From assembly GCF_028283685.1 (NCBI RefSeq), contig NZ_JAPWKF010000007.1, positions 806,001-870,000 on the forward strand: a stretch of DNA of 64,000 bases, written 5' to 3'. This stretch comes from Edaphobacter sp. Its GTDB lineage: Bacteria; Acidobacteriota; Terriglobia; Terriglobales; Acidobacteriaceae. Shown one piece after another: positions 46,178 through 55,762 of this stretch. The stretch's first letter is position 1. Every line of letters starts with the position of its first letter. A program made the translations under genes and the position numbers. The notes under the pieces were generated by a model. The model saw only the letters and a program-made list of their open reading frames with translations. It ran no database searches and had not been told where the DNA came from.

Positions 46178-47755
46178 TTAGGACCAGTAACTTCGGTCCA
46201 GCGTCCGATACTGAATGGCCTCCGCGATATGTGGGGTCAGCACCAGCTCCGATCCCGCCAGATCTGCGATCGTCCGTGCCACCTTGAGGATACGGTCGTG
46301 GGCCCGGGCGCTCAGCCCCTGCTGCTGCATCGCCCTTTCCAGCAACCTCTCCGCATCCGGCTGGAGGGCGCAGAATGTCCGGATCTGCTGAGTGAGCATC
46401 TGGGAGTTGGAGTAAATCTGGCGCGCCGCGGTCCGGGCTGCAGGCTTCGCGGCGCTGAAGCGATCATGCTGCCGGCGGCGGGCTGACAGCACGCGCTCGC
46501 GAATCTCGGCAGAACCCTCGGTCGCCGCACCGCCGCGCAGCTCCTTGTATTCCACGGCGGGGACCTCAATATGGATATCGATGCGATCGAGTAGAGGTCC
46601 ACTAACCTTCGAGACATATCGTTGGATCATGGGAGGAGTACACATGCACTCCCTTCGCTTGTCATTAAAGTAGCCGCATGGGCAGGGATTCATGGCGGCG
46701 GCCAGCATGAAGCGCGCGGGAAAGCTGAGACTCATTGAGGCACGCGCAATGGTCACCGTGCCATCTTCCAACGGCTGACGCAGCACCTCGAGGACATTGC
46801 GGGGGAACTCCGGGAGTTCGTCCAGAAAGAGAAGGCCATTGTGTGACAGCGAGACCTCGCCCGGGCGAGGTACGATGCCGCCACCGATCAGACCGGCGTC
46901 CGAGATCGTGTGGTGCGGCGAGCGAAACGGACGCTGCGTCACCAGGCCCTGCTCAGCGTCGAGCACTCCCGCGACGGAATGAATCTTCGTCGTCTCCAGT
47001 GCTTCTTCAAACTTCAAGGGCGTCAAAATGGAAGGCAGGCGTTTGGCGAGCATCGTCTTGCCGGAGCCCGGCGGCCCGATCATAAGGATGTTGTGGCCAC
47101 CGGCGGCGGCAACCTCCAGCGCACGCTTGGCGACATGCTGACCGCGAACATCTTTAAAGTCGAAGGCAAAGTGCTGCGTCTCTTCAAGCAGGGCGCCTGG
47201 CTGAAAGGCCATCGGAAGTGGAGGCGTTCCGCTCGCCGTGGCATTAAGCAGCTCTCGCACCTCAAGCAGGCTGTGAACCGGGTAGACATTCACGCCTTCG
47301 ACCACCGCAGCCTCACGCGCATTCTTCGCAGGCACCACCAGATGCCTGATGCCGTTGGCCCGTGCAGCGACTGCGATAGGAAGCGCACCGGGCACAGCGC
47401 GTACAGTGCCATCCAGGCCCAACTCTCCCACCAGAAGAAAGTCGGAGAGATCCTTGATGGTCAGTGCACCGTACGCTCCAAGAATCCCGATCGCGATCGG
47501 CAGATCGAAACCCGACCCCTCTTTTTTGAGATCAGCCGGAGCCAGGTTGATGGTGATGCGGGTGGGTGGAATCTCGAAGCCAGAATTTTTGATAGCCGAT
47601 CGAACACGATCGCGGCTCTCGCGCACAGCGGCGTCCGGAAGCCCGACCGTACTGAAGGTCTCTTTATCGATCTTGATCTGCGAGAAGTCAATTTCGACGT
47701 CGATGAGATGTGCGTCGATTCCGTAGACAGCAGCGCTGCGGGCCTTGAAGAGCAT
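46178..47755 (-). CDS. comM: YifB/ComM-type Mg-chelatase-like AAA+ ATPase
   Basis: A 525-residue protein with the ComM architecture: an N-terminal Lon-protease-like (ChlI) domain ([35 protein letters not shown]), an AAA+ core with Walker [16 protein letters not shown] and a Mg-chelatase signature [22 protein letters not shown], and a Cys-rich insertion [19 protein letters not shown]. ComM in Vibrio and Haemophilus is a branch-migration helicase for natural transformation. With dprA in the same window, this supports retained competence genes. ATG at 47755 was chosen because the family starts with [13 protein letters not shown]; the frame extends 26 residues upstream. Confidence 0.92.
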   Translation of the reverse strand: MLFKARSAAVYGIDAHLIDVEIDFSQIKIDKETFSTVGLPDAAVRESRDRVRSAIKNSGFEIPPTRITINLAPADLKKEGSGFDLPIAIGILGAYGALTIKDLSDFLLVGELGLDGTVRAVPGALPIAVAARANGIRHLVVPAKNAREAAVVEGVNVYPVHSLLEVRELLNATASGTPPLPMAFQPGALLEETQHFAFDFKDVRGQHVAKRALEVAAAGGHNILMIGPPGSGKTMLAKRLPSILTPLKFEEALETTKIHSVAGVLDAEQGLVTQRPFRSPHHTISDAGLIGGGIVPRPGEVSLSHNGLLFLDELPEFPRNVLEVLRQPLEDGTVTIARASMSLSFPARFMLAAAMNPCPCGYFNDKRRECMCTPPMIQRYVSKVSGPLLDRIDIHIEVPAVEYKELRGGAATEGSAEIRERVLSARRRQHDRFSAAKPAARTAARQIYSNSQMLTQQIRTFCALQPDAERLLERAMQQQGLSARAHDRILKVARTIADLAGSELVLTPHIAEAIQYRTLDRSYWS

Positions 47756-47908
47756 TCTATGTGCCTGATGAATCCTTGAGGCGGAAAGTGTGCGCCGAGT
47801 ATAGCATCGCAACGGCTCGCTTCCCTGTGGCACAAAGGTCGTAGAATCACCAGCTCATACCTCACAACCTCCTTGGGACAGAGTGGGCATCGCGCCTACA
47901 ATAACTTC

Positions 47909-49351
47909 GTGAACACGAGCCTCTTCGAGCTCTTCAAGATCGGCATCGGCCCCTCCAGCTCTCACACGGTTGGCCCCATGCGGGCAGCGTTGCGCTTTGT
48001 CCAGTCACTCGACCTCGCAGAACAGCTTGATCGTGTTGAACGCGTCACCGTCAACCTCTACGGCTCTCTTGCATTGACCGGCCACGGACACGGCACCGAC
48101 CGCGCCATCCTGCTTGGGCTGATGGGTGAGGCTCCGGACACCGTCGATCCGAGCGTGATCGACGCGGAGCTGGCAGCCGTACGCGACACCGGAACGCTAT
48201 ACCTCCTCGATCGTGAGGCGATTCCATTTGTCGAAGCAAACGACCTTCTCTTTCATCGCGATCAGATGTATCCCGATGCAGAGCAGCCGACTCATCCCAA
48301 CGGCATGCGCTTCACTGCCTTTACGCAGGAAGGAATCCTCGCCCAGGAGATCTTTTATTCCGTCGGTGGCGGCTTCATCCTCTCGTCCGAACAGTTCGAG
48401 GCTCAGCTGGCCAATACTTCAACGACAGCGCGCTCAGTTCCCTTCCCCTTTTCGAGTGCTGCCGAACTGTTGCGCATCGCCACGGAAAACAGGATCGGCA
48501 TCGCGGAGCTTCTGTTGGCGAATGAGGTCGCTCTGCTTGCGGACGAATCCATTACGCGTCCATCGACCACTGGCGACAGCGAGACGGCCTCGCCCGAGGA
48601 GCGCGTCAAGCAGAGCATTCTGTCTCTCTGGAGAACGATGCGGCAGTGCACGGAACGCGGACTGGCAACGGAGGGTATTCTTCCGGGCGGCCTGAATGTT
48701 CGACGCCGCGCGCCGAGGCTTGCACGCCGCCTGGAGACAGAGGGCGCGCGCGACCCCTTAGCGCCGCTCGACTGGGTCACGGTCTATGCCATGGCCGTTA
48801 ATGAAGAGAACGCCGCGGGCGGGCGCGTGGTCACCGCTCCCACCAATGGAGCCGCCGGGGTCATCCCGGCCATCGCACACTACTATCAACGCTTTACGTC
48901 CGAGGCCAGCGACGAGGGCCTACTGCGCTACTTCTTGACCGCCGCCGCTATCGGCATTCTCTATAAGGAGAACGCCAGCATCTCCGGCGCCGAGGTTGGT
49001 TGCCAGGGCGAGGTTGGCGTGGCCTGTTCCATGGCAGCCGGCGGGTTGGTTGCCGCTCTGGGTGGAACCAACCAGCAGGTGGAACACGCTGCCGAGATCG
49101 CCATGGAGCATAACCTCGGCATGACCTGCGATCCCATCGGAGGGCTGGTACAGATTCCCTGTATCGAACGCAACGGCATGGGTGCCGTAAAAGCCATCAA
49201 CGCCGCACGCATGGCAATGCACGAGACCGGCGGCCACAAGCTATCGCTCGATCAGGTGATCGCGACCATGTATCAGACCGGTCTTGATATGCAGTCGCGC
49301 TACAAGGAGACATCGCTGGCAGGTCTCGCTCTGAATGTCATCGAGTGTTAA
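47909..49351 (+). CDS. sdaA: L-serine ammonia-lyase (single-chain, iron-sulfur)
   Basis: Deaminates L-serine to pyruvate and ammonia with a [4Fe-4S] cluster. The 480-residue protein has an N-terminal beta domain ([40 protein letters not shown]) and an alpha domain with [37 protein letters not shown] and [16 protein letters not shown], which carry cluster-binding cysteines. The GTG at 47909 precedes NTSLFELFK and is the family-like start; an in-frame TTG lies 36 nt upstream. It converges with a methyltransferase gene 10 nt downstream. Confidence 0.95.
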   Translation: MNTSLFELFKIGIGPSSSHTVGPMRAALRFVQSLDLAEQLDRVERVTVNLYGSLALTGHGHGTDRAILLGLMGEAPDTVDPSVIDAELAAVRDTGTLYLLDREAIPFVEANDLLFHRDQMYPDAEQPTHPNGMRFTAFTQEGILAQEIFYSVGGGFILSSEQFEAQLANTSTTARSVPFPFSSAAELLRIATENRIGIAELLLANEVALLADESITRPSTTGDSETASPEERVKQSILSLWRTMRQCTERGLATEGILPGGLNVRRRAPRLARRLETEGARDPLAPLDWVTVYAMAVNEENAAGGRVVTAPTNGAAGVIPAIAHYYQRFTSEASDEGLLRYFLTAAAIGILYKENASISGAEVGCQGEVGVACSMAAGGLVAALGGTNQQVEHAAEIAMEHNLGMTCDPIGGLVQIPCIERNGMGAVKAINAARMAMHETGGHKLSLDQVIATMYQTGLDMQSRYKETSLAGLALNVIEC

Positions 49352-49361
49352 AAGTGCTTCC

Positions 49362-50120
49362 CTATCGCGGAAGCCTGCCGATGTTGATCCAGTATCGCGA
49401 CTCAAGCACGAAGCTGCCGTTTGAAGCGTACCCTTCGTAAAGCGAGCGCAGAGCGGTTTCGAACGCGGCATAGTTATCAGCCTCGCGCGACGGAGCGTGC
49501 GAAAGCGACATCACCATGCCGTGCAGCGCCTCCCAGTCCAGCTTCATGGAGGAGAGGATCTCGCGTCGATAGAGATCGCGTGTCAGATACGTCTCCAGAC
49601 TGCGATAGATGGAGTAGCCGGCATGGGTGTCAGCGTGCTCGGGGGAGAATTGACGCAGGAGCTGTTCCAGCAGAATATTCTCCTCGCGACCTTTCTCCGT
49701 GCGTCCCAGCGCGATGATGGCAATCCATCCATCTGACTTAAGGATGCGGCGAAACTCCGCCATGGATCGTTCCGGATCAAACCAGTGCATAGCGCGGCCT
49801 GCGGTTACCAGGTCGACGGAGTGGTCGGGAAGTCCTGTCTGCTCCGCGATCCCATCCACGATCGTCAGCGTCATTCCACGATGAAGCTCCGTGCAGGTGT
49901 CGCGCATCTCTGCGTTCGGCTCAACGGCAACAACAGGGTTGCCGTTCGATAGAAAGACATCGGCCAGCATACCGGTACCTGCGCCGACGTCAGCGATCAG
50001 CCACTCCGGCACCAGACCGCAGTGCTGCCGCAGGATGGGCAACAACACATCCGGTGCATAGCGTTCACGGTAACGATCGTAGTCGGTGACCTTGCCATCA
50101 AAACGGCGAACGGACTTCAT
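49362..50120 (-). CDS. Class I SAM-dependent methyltransferase
   Basis: A 252-residue methyltransferase of the Methyltransf_11/25 type. Motif I is ADVGAGTGMLADVFL at about residues 42-56, followed by VVAVEPNAEMRD and, near the C-terminal side, GRAMHWFDPERSMAEFRRIL. The substrate is unknown. The ATG lies 4 nt after the thiolase stop, so the two genes are co-transcribed. It ends just beyond the sdaA stop on the opposite strand. Confidence 0.88.
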   Translation of the reverse strand: MKSVRRFDGKVTDYDRYRERYAPDVLLPILRQHCGLVPEWLIADVGAGTGMLADVFLSNGNPVVAVEPNAEMRDTCTELHRGMTLTIVDGIAEQTGLPDHSVDLVTAGRAMHWFDPERSMAEFRRILKSDGWIAIIALGRTEKGREENILLEQLLRQFSPEHADTHAGYSIYRSLETYLTRDLYRREILSSMKLDWEALHGMVMSLSHAPSREADNYAAFETALRSLYEGYASNGSFVLESRYWINIGRLPR

Positions 50121-50123
50121 TCT

Positions 50124-51314
50124 CTATTCTCTCTCCACGGCCAGAGCAACCGAGTTCCCTCCGCCCAGACAGAGGGCAGCGACACCACGCTTCGCATCGC
50201 GCCGCACCATCTCGTGAATCAGTGTGACGAGGACGCGCGCACCGCTGGCGCCGATGGGATGACCGATGGCGACCGCTCCGCCGTTCACATTGATCCTGTC
50301 CAATGGAAGCCCCAGTTCTCTTGCAACCGCAATAGCCTGAACGCTGAAGGCCTCGTTCAACTCGTAGAGGTCCACGGAATCGCGATCCCACCCGGCCCGC
50401 TCAAGCACACGCTGCACTCCGATGACTGGCGCCATCATCACCCACCTGGGAGCGATGCCGCTGACTGCCTGCGCTTTGATGGTGACCAGCGGTTTAAGCC
50501 CGATCTCCCTGGCTCTTCCTGCTGACATCACAACCACAGCCGCAGCAGCATCGTTTACACCAGGAGCATTCCCAGCCGTCACCGTGCCATCGCTCTTGAA
50601 GGCAGGCCGTAGCGAGGCAAGCGTCTCGATCGATGCGTCCTCGCGAATGCTTTCATCGTTTGTCACGACAGTCGCGCTTGCACCTTTTCTGACGCCGGGC
50701 ACAGTAACGGGAACGATCTGGCTGTCGAAGCGATGTTCGCGCCGCGCCGCCGCCGCCCGACGATGTGACTCGAGCGCGTAACCATCCTGCTGCTCTCGCG
50801 TGATATGAAACTGTTCCGCAACCAGCTCTGCGGTCATGCCCATGTGCTGATGATCGCAGGCGCACCAGAGTCCGTCCTGGATCATGGCATCGACAGCCGT
50901 GGCATCGCCCATCCGCATTCCTTTACGGGCAGTCGGAAGAAGATACGGAGCATTCGACATCGACTCCATTCCACCGGCGACGACGATCTCATTGTCTCCA
51001 CACAAGATGCTCTGCGCCGCGAGCGCCACAGCACGCAATCCGCTGCCGCACACCATGTTGATGGTGAGCGCAGAGACCCTGTCGGCAAGCCCAGCTTGCA
51101 ATGCTGCCTGCCGCGCGGGGTTCTGTCCCAGGCCTGCGGCAATCACACAACCCATGATGCACTCATCGACAGAAGCCGCGTCGATATTGGCCTTTTGCAC
51201 TGCATGCTGCACGGCAACGGCACCAAGTTCGATAGCGGAAAGCTGCGAGAGGGCTCCCTGAAACTTGCCGACAGGAGTTCGCACAGCGGACACGATTGCA
51301 ACGTCGTTTCTCAT
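50124..51314 (-). CDS. Acetyl-CoA C-acyltransferase (thiolase)
   Basis: A 396-residue thiolase with the nucleophile C89 ([16 protein letters not shown]), H in [16 protein letters not shown] and the second Cys in [30 protein letters not shown] opens the family. It would join or cleave acetyl-CoA units, as in acetoacetyl-CoA synthesis or fatty acid breakdown. No hydroxyacyl-CoA dehydrogenase or hydratase is next to it. The start at 51314 has GGAGG 5 nt upstream; the ATG 12 nt earlier overlaps that site and is less likely. Confidence 0.94.
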   Translation of the reverse strand: MRNDVAIVSAVRTPVGKFQGALSQLSAIELGAVAVQHAVQKANIDAASVDECIMGCVIAAGLGQNPARQAALQAGLADRVSALTINMVCGSGLRAVALAAQSILCGDNEIVVAGGMESMSNAPYLLPTARKGMRMGDATAVDAMIQDGLWCACDHQHMGMTAELVAEQFHITREQQDGYALESHRRAAAARREHRFDSQIVPVTVPGVRKGASATVVTNDESIREDASIETLASLRPAFKSDGTVTAGNAPGVNDAAAAVVVMSAGRAREIGLKPLVTIKAQAVSGIAPRWVMMAPVIGVQRVLERAGWDRDSVDLYELNEAFSVQAIAVARELGLPLDRINVNGGAVAIGHPIGASGARVLVTLIHEMVRRDAKRGVAALCLGGGNSVALAVERE

Positions 51315-51473
51315 GAAGTCCTCCATCGCAGAGCATCCATCAAACAGCTTCCGCTTCGCGCCATCTCACAGCACAACATATTCTTTGTAACGCCAAAGTG
51401 TGAGACGCCGTTTCGCTTCGTTGTGTACTCCCAGAACGAGCCTAAAAAAAATCGGCGAAGCATTCGATTTCTC

Positions 51474-51502
51474 TTGACAGTTAATTTTCGTAAAACTATA
51501 CC
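51474..51502 (+). promoter_or_regulatory. Strong sigma-70-type promoter for tiny lysine-rich gene
   Basis: TTGACA (51474-51479) and TATACC (51497-51502) are separated by exactly 17 nt. The first hexamer is a perfect match. Transcription would start near 51509, giving a leader of about 55 nt that begins with a small hairpin AGCTGCA/TGCAGCT (51510-51524). Confidence 0.75.
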
Positions 51503-51564
51503 TTCGTTAGCTGCAATGCAGCTTGTTGAAGGGTCCATGTCTAATCACTAGGGAGAATAGGCAA

Positions 51565-51633
51565 ATGGCAACCAAGAAGGCAGCTAAGAAAGCAGTCAAG
51601 AAGTCAGCTAAGAAGACCGCAAAGAAAAAGTAG
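51565..51633 (+). CDS. 22-residue lysine/alanine-rich (histone-tail-like) peptide
   Basis: A micro-gene encoding 22 residues, of which 12 are Lys and 6 Ala, arranged as repeated KKA/AKK units (ATKKAAKKAVKKSAKKTAKKK). It has no hydrophobic segment. It has everything a gene needs: a strong promoter, a GGGAGA ribosome site 8 nt before ATG, and a following hairpin. The sequence resembles the C-terminal tails of bacterial histone H1-like and AlgP proteins, which bind DNA by charge; a role in nucleic-acid binding is inference. Also possible are an antimicrobial or a leader peptide. The gene is too short for usual annotation cut-offs. Confidence 0.72.
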   Translation: MATKKAAKKAVKKSAKKTAKKK

Positions 51634-51655
51634 TTTCAACCAAGGCAAAGCAAAA

Positions 51656-51682
51656 ACGGGGGACGCGATCAGCGTCCCCCGT
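51656..51682. terminator. Bidirectional hairpin between micro-gene and coiled-coil gene
   Basis: A perfect 11-bp stem (ACGGGGGACGC, 51656-51666, with 51672-51682) and GATCA loop. In the minus direction it is followed by TTTTGC, ideal for the coiled-coil gene. In the plus direction the following tract TCTGCGTCT is weaker. It lies 22 nt after each stop. Confidence 0.8.
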
Positions 51683-51703
51683 TCTGCGTCTACAGCCACT
51701 TCG

Positions 51704-52525
51704 CTATTGCGAGACGGCCTTGTTCTTCGGCGTTGAAAGATAGCCCGTGACTTTGTTCTTATCGATCGAGTTCACAACCAGTTCAAACAGCGCGGGATCC
51801 TTACCGGTATAGAACTGCACCGGCTCGTCGAGCCCCTTGTCCTTCTTCTCGATCACCCTGTCGTCAGCACTGACGTTCAGCGTGTAGCGGGAGTGCTTCT
51901 GGTCAGCCTTCTTCAACTGCAGCTTGATCGTCGACAGCAACGTGGGTTGAGCGCCCTTCTGCAGAGTGAACTCGTAGTAGTTTCGATCCCCTCTGTGCTT
52001 CAGGATCTCAACCTCGTCGTGATTCTTGGCGATCAGGCCACTCATCACACCGGCGTCGCCAACCACGCGCGTCAGCTGTGTCTTGGTCTGCTCGAGATCA
52101 GTCTTGGTGGCGGCAACATCGGTCTTGACGCCGCCCACGTCTGTCTTAACGCTGGAGACCTCGGTCGAAACAGCTCCGATCTGCTTCTGAGTCGCCGCCT
52201 GCGCCTCCTGCATCTTGGCCTCGGCCGCTCTCTGCTGGGAGATGATGTTCTGCGTGCGAAGCTCAATCTGGCGTTGCGTCATGCCGACGCTCTGGCCGAG
52301 TGTCTCGCTGGTAGCGCGCAGACGTGCGTTCGTCGCCTCCAGCTTCTGTGTAAGGTCACCGTTCTTCTGCACCTCAACCGTCAGCTTCTTCTGTGTGTCG
52401 CCCAGATCTTTCTGAATGCTGTAGCACCAAAAAAGACCTCCAAGGCCTGCCAGCAGCGCTACAGCTACTGCGCCCAGCAGGGCTCCGGAGACCGACCGCT
52501 GCTCTACATATTCTTCTTCACTCAT
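51704..52525 (-). CDS. Membrane-anchored coiled-coil protein, unknown function
   Basis: A 273-residue protein with a short acidic head, a membrane helix (about residues 14-36, ALLGAVAVALLAGLGGLFW) and then a long periplasmic or cytoplasmic coiled coil (about 38-165). Within it are four exact heptads (SSVKTDV-GGVKTDV-AATKTDL-EQTKTQL). The C-terminal 110 residues form a globular, mostly beta region (NYYEFTLQKGAQPTLLSTIKLQL). I do not recognise it. ATG has an AGGAG site 6 nt upstream. It converges with the micro-gene and diverges from thiO with 120 nt between. Confidence 0.8.
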   Translation of the reverse strand: MSEEEYVEQRSVSGALLGAVAVALLAGLGGLFWCYSIQKDLGDTQKKLTVEVQKNGDLTQKLEATNARLRATSETLGQSVGMTQRQIELRTQNIISQQRAAEAKMQEAQAATQKQIGAVSTEVSSVKTDVGGVKTDVAATKTDLEQTKTQLTRVVGDAGVMSGLIAKNHDEVEILKHRGDRNYYEFTLQKGAQPTLLSTIKLQLKKADQKHSRYTLNVSADDRVIEKKDKGLDEPVQFYTGKDPALFELVVNSIDKNKVTGYLSTPKNKAVSQ

Positions 52526-52648
52526 CGCTTTCTCCTTACAGAAGCATGAACGTAAGACGTTTTGCGGCCCGAGACATCACGACAATTTTCGTGCGCTAAA
52601 CGTTCATTCCAAACTATATCGTTTTGCAAACCAAACTAGACTGAATTC

Positions 52649-53728
52649 ATGTCTCACCCTGATGTCTGCATCGCCGGAGCCGGGATCATCGGTCTCTCGC
52701 TGGCCCTGGAGCTGCACCAACGAGGCGCGCGTGTAGCCGTCTACGACCAGGGCGATCCACTTGCCGAGGCTTCGACCGCCGCAGCCGGCATGCTGGCCGC
52801 CTACGACCCGGAGAATCCGCTCGCTCTGCTCGAACTGTCGAAGCTGAGCATCTCCCGCTATCCAGCGTTCCTCAACAAGCTGTTCGAGCTTTCAAGGTCG
52901 GTCGTCTCGCTGCATACCAGCACAACCCTCCAGGGACTCGGAGCTGGACGCAAGCCGCTGCCCGGCATTCCTACGATCTCCGAACAGACGATACGTCTGC
53001 TCGTGCCGGAGCTTCGCTCCTCCTCCCAGCCGTTCATCCTGTTAGATGAAAACAGCCTGAACCCGCGTGAACTTGCCGTTTCGCTGCTCACCGCCGTACG
53101 CGCCACCTCGATCTCCCTGCACACGCAGACCCCGATCCGCCTGGCACGATCCAGCTCACGTGGCGTTGAGATTCACACCGACGATGAATCGCTCACCGCA
53201 TCCCGCTTCGTCGACTGTACCGGCGCCTGGGGCTTTACCCCCACAATTCCGGCGCACCTTCGTCCGAGGCCTCGCAAGGGCCAGATGCTGGCGGTAGCCG
53301 CCAGTCCTTCGCAGCCGCTGCATGTCGTCATCCGGACACCTGAGATCTATATTGTGCCGCGTACAGCCGACCCGGCACGCACACGATGGATCGTCGGAGC
53401 CACAGTTGAGGACGCCGGGTTCGATAAAAAAGTTCACCCCGAGGACATCGCGCGCCTCCGTCAGCTTGCAGCCGATCTACTACCGGCAGTAGCGGAGGCA
53501 CCAGAACTGGAGACCTGGGCTGGGCTTCGACCATCGACCGTCGACAGGCTTCCGCTGCTGGGCGAGGTCTCACCGAACCACTTTATCGCCGCGGGACATT
53601 ATCGGAATGGCATCATGCTGGCCCCCGGCACGGCCTATGTTATGAGTCAGCTGCTGGCAGGCAAGGCTCCCAGCGTGGAGCTGTCCCCCTTTCATCCCTT
53701 TCGGGCAGGCGTGTTGCCAGAGGCTTAA
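52649..53728 (+). CDS. thiO: FAD-dependent glycine oxidase-type enzyme (ThiO-like)
   Basis: A 359-residue D-amino-acid/glycine oxidase family flavoprotein. The FAD-binding motif is VCIAGAGIIGLSLALELHQRGA; the second flavin segment is STAAAGMLAAYDPEN and the C-terminal one HYRNGIMLAPGTA. ThiO oxidises glycine to the imine used in thiazole synthesis for thiamine. No thiG, thiS or other thi gene is adjacent, so a general amine oxidase role cannot be excluded. ATG at 52649 is the natural start. It is followed 96 nt later by citrate synthase. Confidence 0.85.
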   Translation: MSHPDVCIAGAGIIGLSLALELHQRGARVAVYDQGDPLAEASTAAAGMLAAYDPENPLALLELSKLSISRYPAFLNKLFELSRSVVSLHTSTTLQGLGAGRKPLPGIPTISEQTIRLLVPELRSSSQPFILLDENSLNPRELAVSLLTAVRATSISLHTQTPIRLARSSSRGVEIHTDDESLTASRFVDCTGAWGFTPTIPAHLRPRPRKGQMLAVAASPSQPLHVVIRTPEIYIVPRTADPARTRWIVGATVEDAGFDKKVHPEDIARLRQLAADLLPAVAEAPELETWAGLRPSTVDRLPLLGEVSPNHFIAAGHYRNGIMLAPGTAYVMSQLLAGKAPSVELSPFHPFRAGVLPEA

Positions 53729-53824
53729 ACATCGCACAGCGAAACCGATATTCGCCCACCTGCCGTGACAATCTTTTCCTGGCTGCGCTATAACCATTTG
53801 TAATTCGTTTTGGAGATTTACATT

Positions 53825-54958
53825 ATGGCTACTGCCGTCGCACCGAAGGGCCTTGAAGGTATTGTTGCTACCTCTTCATCGATCTGCTGGATCGACGGCG
53901 ATGCTGGCGTTCTCTCCTACCGTGGAATCGACATTCACGAACTGGCTCAGCACTCCACTTTTGAAGAGACCGCCTATCTTCTTTGGTTTGGGCGTCTTCC
54001 GAATCTGGCGGAGCTTGCGGCCTTCACGAAGGAGCTTGCAGCAGCCCGTACTCTCGACCCGAAGGTCGTCGATTTTCTGCGTAGCGTGCCGACGACCGGC
54101 TCGCCCATGGAGATTCTGCGCACGGCCGTCTCGCTGCTGAGCCTTTACGATGCCGACGAGAAGGACAACTCGCACGAGGCCAACGTCCGCAAGGCTTACC
54201 GGCTGACGTCGCAGATCGCCATGATCGTTGCGACCTTCGACAGAATCCGCAAAGGAAAGTCTGTCGTTGAGGCTGATCCCTCCCTCTCACACGCGGCAAA
54301 CTTTCTGTGGATGCTGAACGGCGAAAAGCCCTCCGAGACGGCAGCACACACATTTGATATTGCGCTGATCCTGCACGCGGACCATGAGCTGAATGCCAGC
54401 ACCTTCGCGGCCCGCGTCATCGCGGCCACGCTCGCCGACATCCACTCCGCCATCACCGGCGCCATCGGCGCGTTGAAGGGACCGCTTCATGGCGGTGCCA
54501 ACGAGGCAACGATGCGCCTGCTCTACGCGATTGATAAGGCTGGGGCAGATCCGGCGGAGTACGTGCGGCAGATGTTCGCGGACAAGAAGAAGATCTCAGG
54601 CTTCGGGCATCGTGTTTATCACACCGAAGACCCGCGCGCGACCCACCTTCGCCGCATGTCCGAGGAGTTGAGCCGCACGGCAGGAAATATGAAGTGGTTC
54701 GAGATGTCGCGCAAGATCGAACTCTTCGTCAAGGAGCAGAAGAAGCTGAATGCGAACGTCGACTTCTACTCGGCGTCGACCTACACGCTGCTCGGTATCG
54801 ACATCGATCTGTTCACGCCGATCTTTGCAGTAAGCCGTATCGCCGGCTGGACAGCCCACGTCATCGAACAGCACGACGACAATCGCCTGATCCGTCCTCG
54901 CGCGGAGTACGTCGGCCCCGCTTATCCTTCGCCTTACACACCGATCGCCGAACGCTAA
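53825..54958 (+). CDS. Citrate / 2-methylcitrate synthase
   Basis: A 377-residue type II-like short citrate synthase. Catalytic residues are in GGLHG-type GPLHGGANE (His), GFGHRVYHTEDPRA (His and nearby Arg) and the late Asp in the NANVDFYSASTY segment. It condenses oxaloacetate with acetyl-CoA, and some relatives prefer propionyl-CoA; sequence alone does not separate gltA from prpC here, so no symbol is given. The start at ATG 53825 has GGAG about 10 nt upstream and matches MATAVAPKGLEG. A terminator follows. Confidence 0.93.
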   Translation: MATAVAPKGLEGIVATSSSICWIDGDAGVLSYRGIDIHELAQHSTFEETAYLLWFGRLPNLAELAAFTKELAAARTLDPKVVDFLRSVPTTGSPMEILRTAVSLLSLYDADEKDNSHEANVRKAYRLTSQIAMIVATFDRIRKGKSVVEADPSLSHAANFLWMLNGEKPSETAAHTFDIALILHADHELNASTFAARVIAATLADIHSAITGAIGALKGPLHGGANEATMRLLYAIDKAGADPAEYVRQMFADKKKISGFGHRVYHTEDPRATHLRRMSEELSRTAGNMKWFEMSRKIELFVKEQKKLNANVDFYSASTYTLLGIDIDLFTPIFAVSRIAGWTAHVIEQHDDNRLIRPRAEYVGPAYPSPYTPIAER

Positions 54959-54978
54959 CCGACGGCAGAGACACAAAA

Positions 54979-55014
54979 GGGAGCAGCCGATGCGGCTGCT
55001 CCCTTCGCTTTTGA
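54979..55014. terminator. Terminator between citrate synthase and DinB-like gene
   Basis: A perfect 11-bp stem (54979-54989 with 54993-55003, loop ATG) flanked by AAAA before and TTCGCTTTT after. It can end both convergent transcripts. Confidence 0.85.
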
Positions 55015-55022
55015 TCGTTAGG

Positions 55023-55622
55023 TTATTTCTTGTCGCTGGCCGGCGGAATGACGCCGTTCATCCGCAAGTACTCTGCAAGCTGCCCATAGTGATCGAAGCC
55101 GTGTGCGATAACGCCACCCGCGAGGCTGACGCGGGTCTGCGATCCACGGACGCTCTCGAAGGCATTCTGCACCGTCAGCGTGCCGATGGACTTATGCACG
55201 AACTCGAAGGACTTCTCCAGGGCTGCAACGATCTGGTCCTTATCCTTCAGCTCCGCCAACGCTTTCACGTCGACATCGGGCTTGAGACCGCTGAGCATGC
55301 CACCGTAGAAGTAGTTCGCCTGGGCGACATGAACCACCATCTGCCCGAAGCCGCGCACACCCTGGTTGTTCGGGGAGAGGTAGTCAGTCTTCTGCGAGGC
55401 GGCGAAGATCGCGGCGCTGGGAGCGAAGCTGTACTTCTCGGCAGGCATCGCCTTGGCAAGGCCCATGAACTGGTCTTCAAACGCCGTCAGGGCAGCGTCG
55501 AACGACTTGGCCGGATCGACCATCGTTCCCGGCGTAATCTTCTGTGCCGGCGTCATCTGCGCCTGGGAATTCAGGCTTGTACAGGCTACGAGTGCTACTG
55601 CAACCACCATCCGCTTCAACAT
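55023..55622 (-). CDS. Exported DinB-superfamily protein
   Basis: A 199-residue protein with a signal peptide ([21 protein letters not shown]) and a DinB four-helix bundle. Candidate metal-binding histidines are in [13 protein letters not shown] and [17 protein letters not shown], in the usual DinB positions. Cytosolic relatives are thiol transferases using bacillithiol or mycothiol; exported forms are common in Acidobacteriota and of unknown role. LVAC could also be read as a weak lipobox. It converges with citrate synthase. Confidence 0.87.
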   Translation of the reverse strand: MLKRMVVAVALVACTSLNSQAQMTPAQKITPGTMVDPAKSFDAALTAFEDQFMGLAKAMPAEKYSFAPSAAIFAASQKTDYLSPNNQGVRGFGQMVVHVAQANYFYGGMLSGLKPDVDVKALAELKDKDQIVAALEKSFEFVHKSIGTLTVQNAFESVRGSQTRVSLAGGVIAHGFDHYGQLAEYLRMNGVIPPASDKK

Positions 55623-55762
55623 CGTCGTGTTCTCCGTTCGTCGCTAAGAAATCGTTGAAAAATGGAAAGGAACCGGGCTCAGCCTATCAGATTCGGCCAT
55701 CCGCCAGCCGTAGCTTCGTCCCAAATCAGGCTGTTTTAGAGCACTGGAAGTAAAATGGAGAA

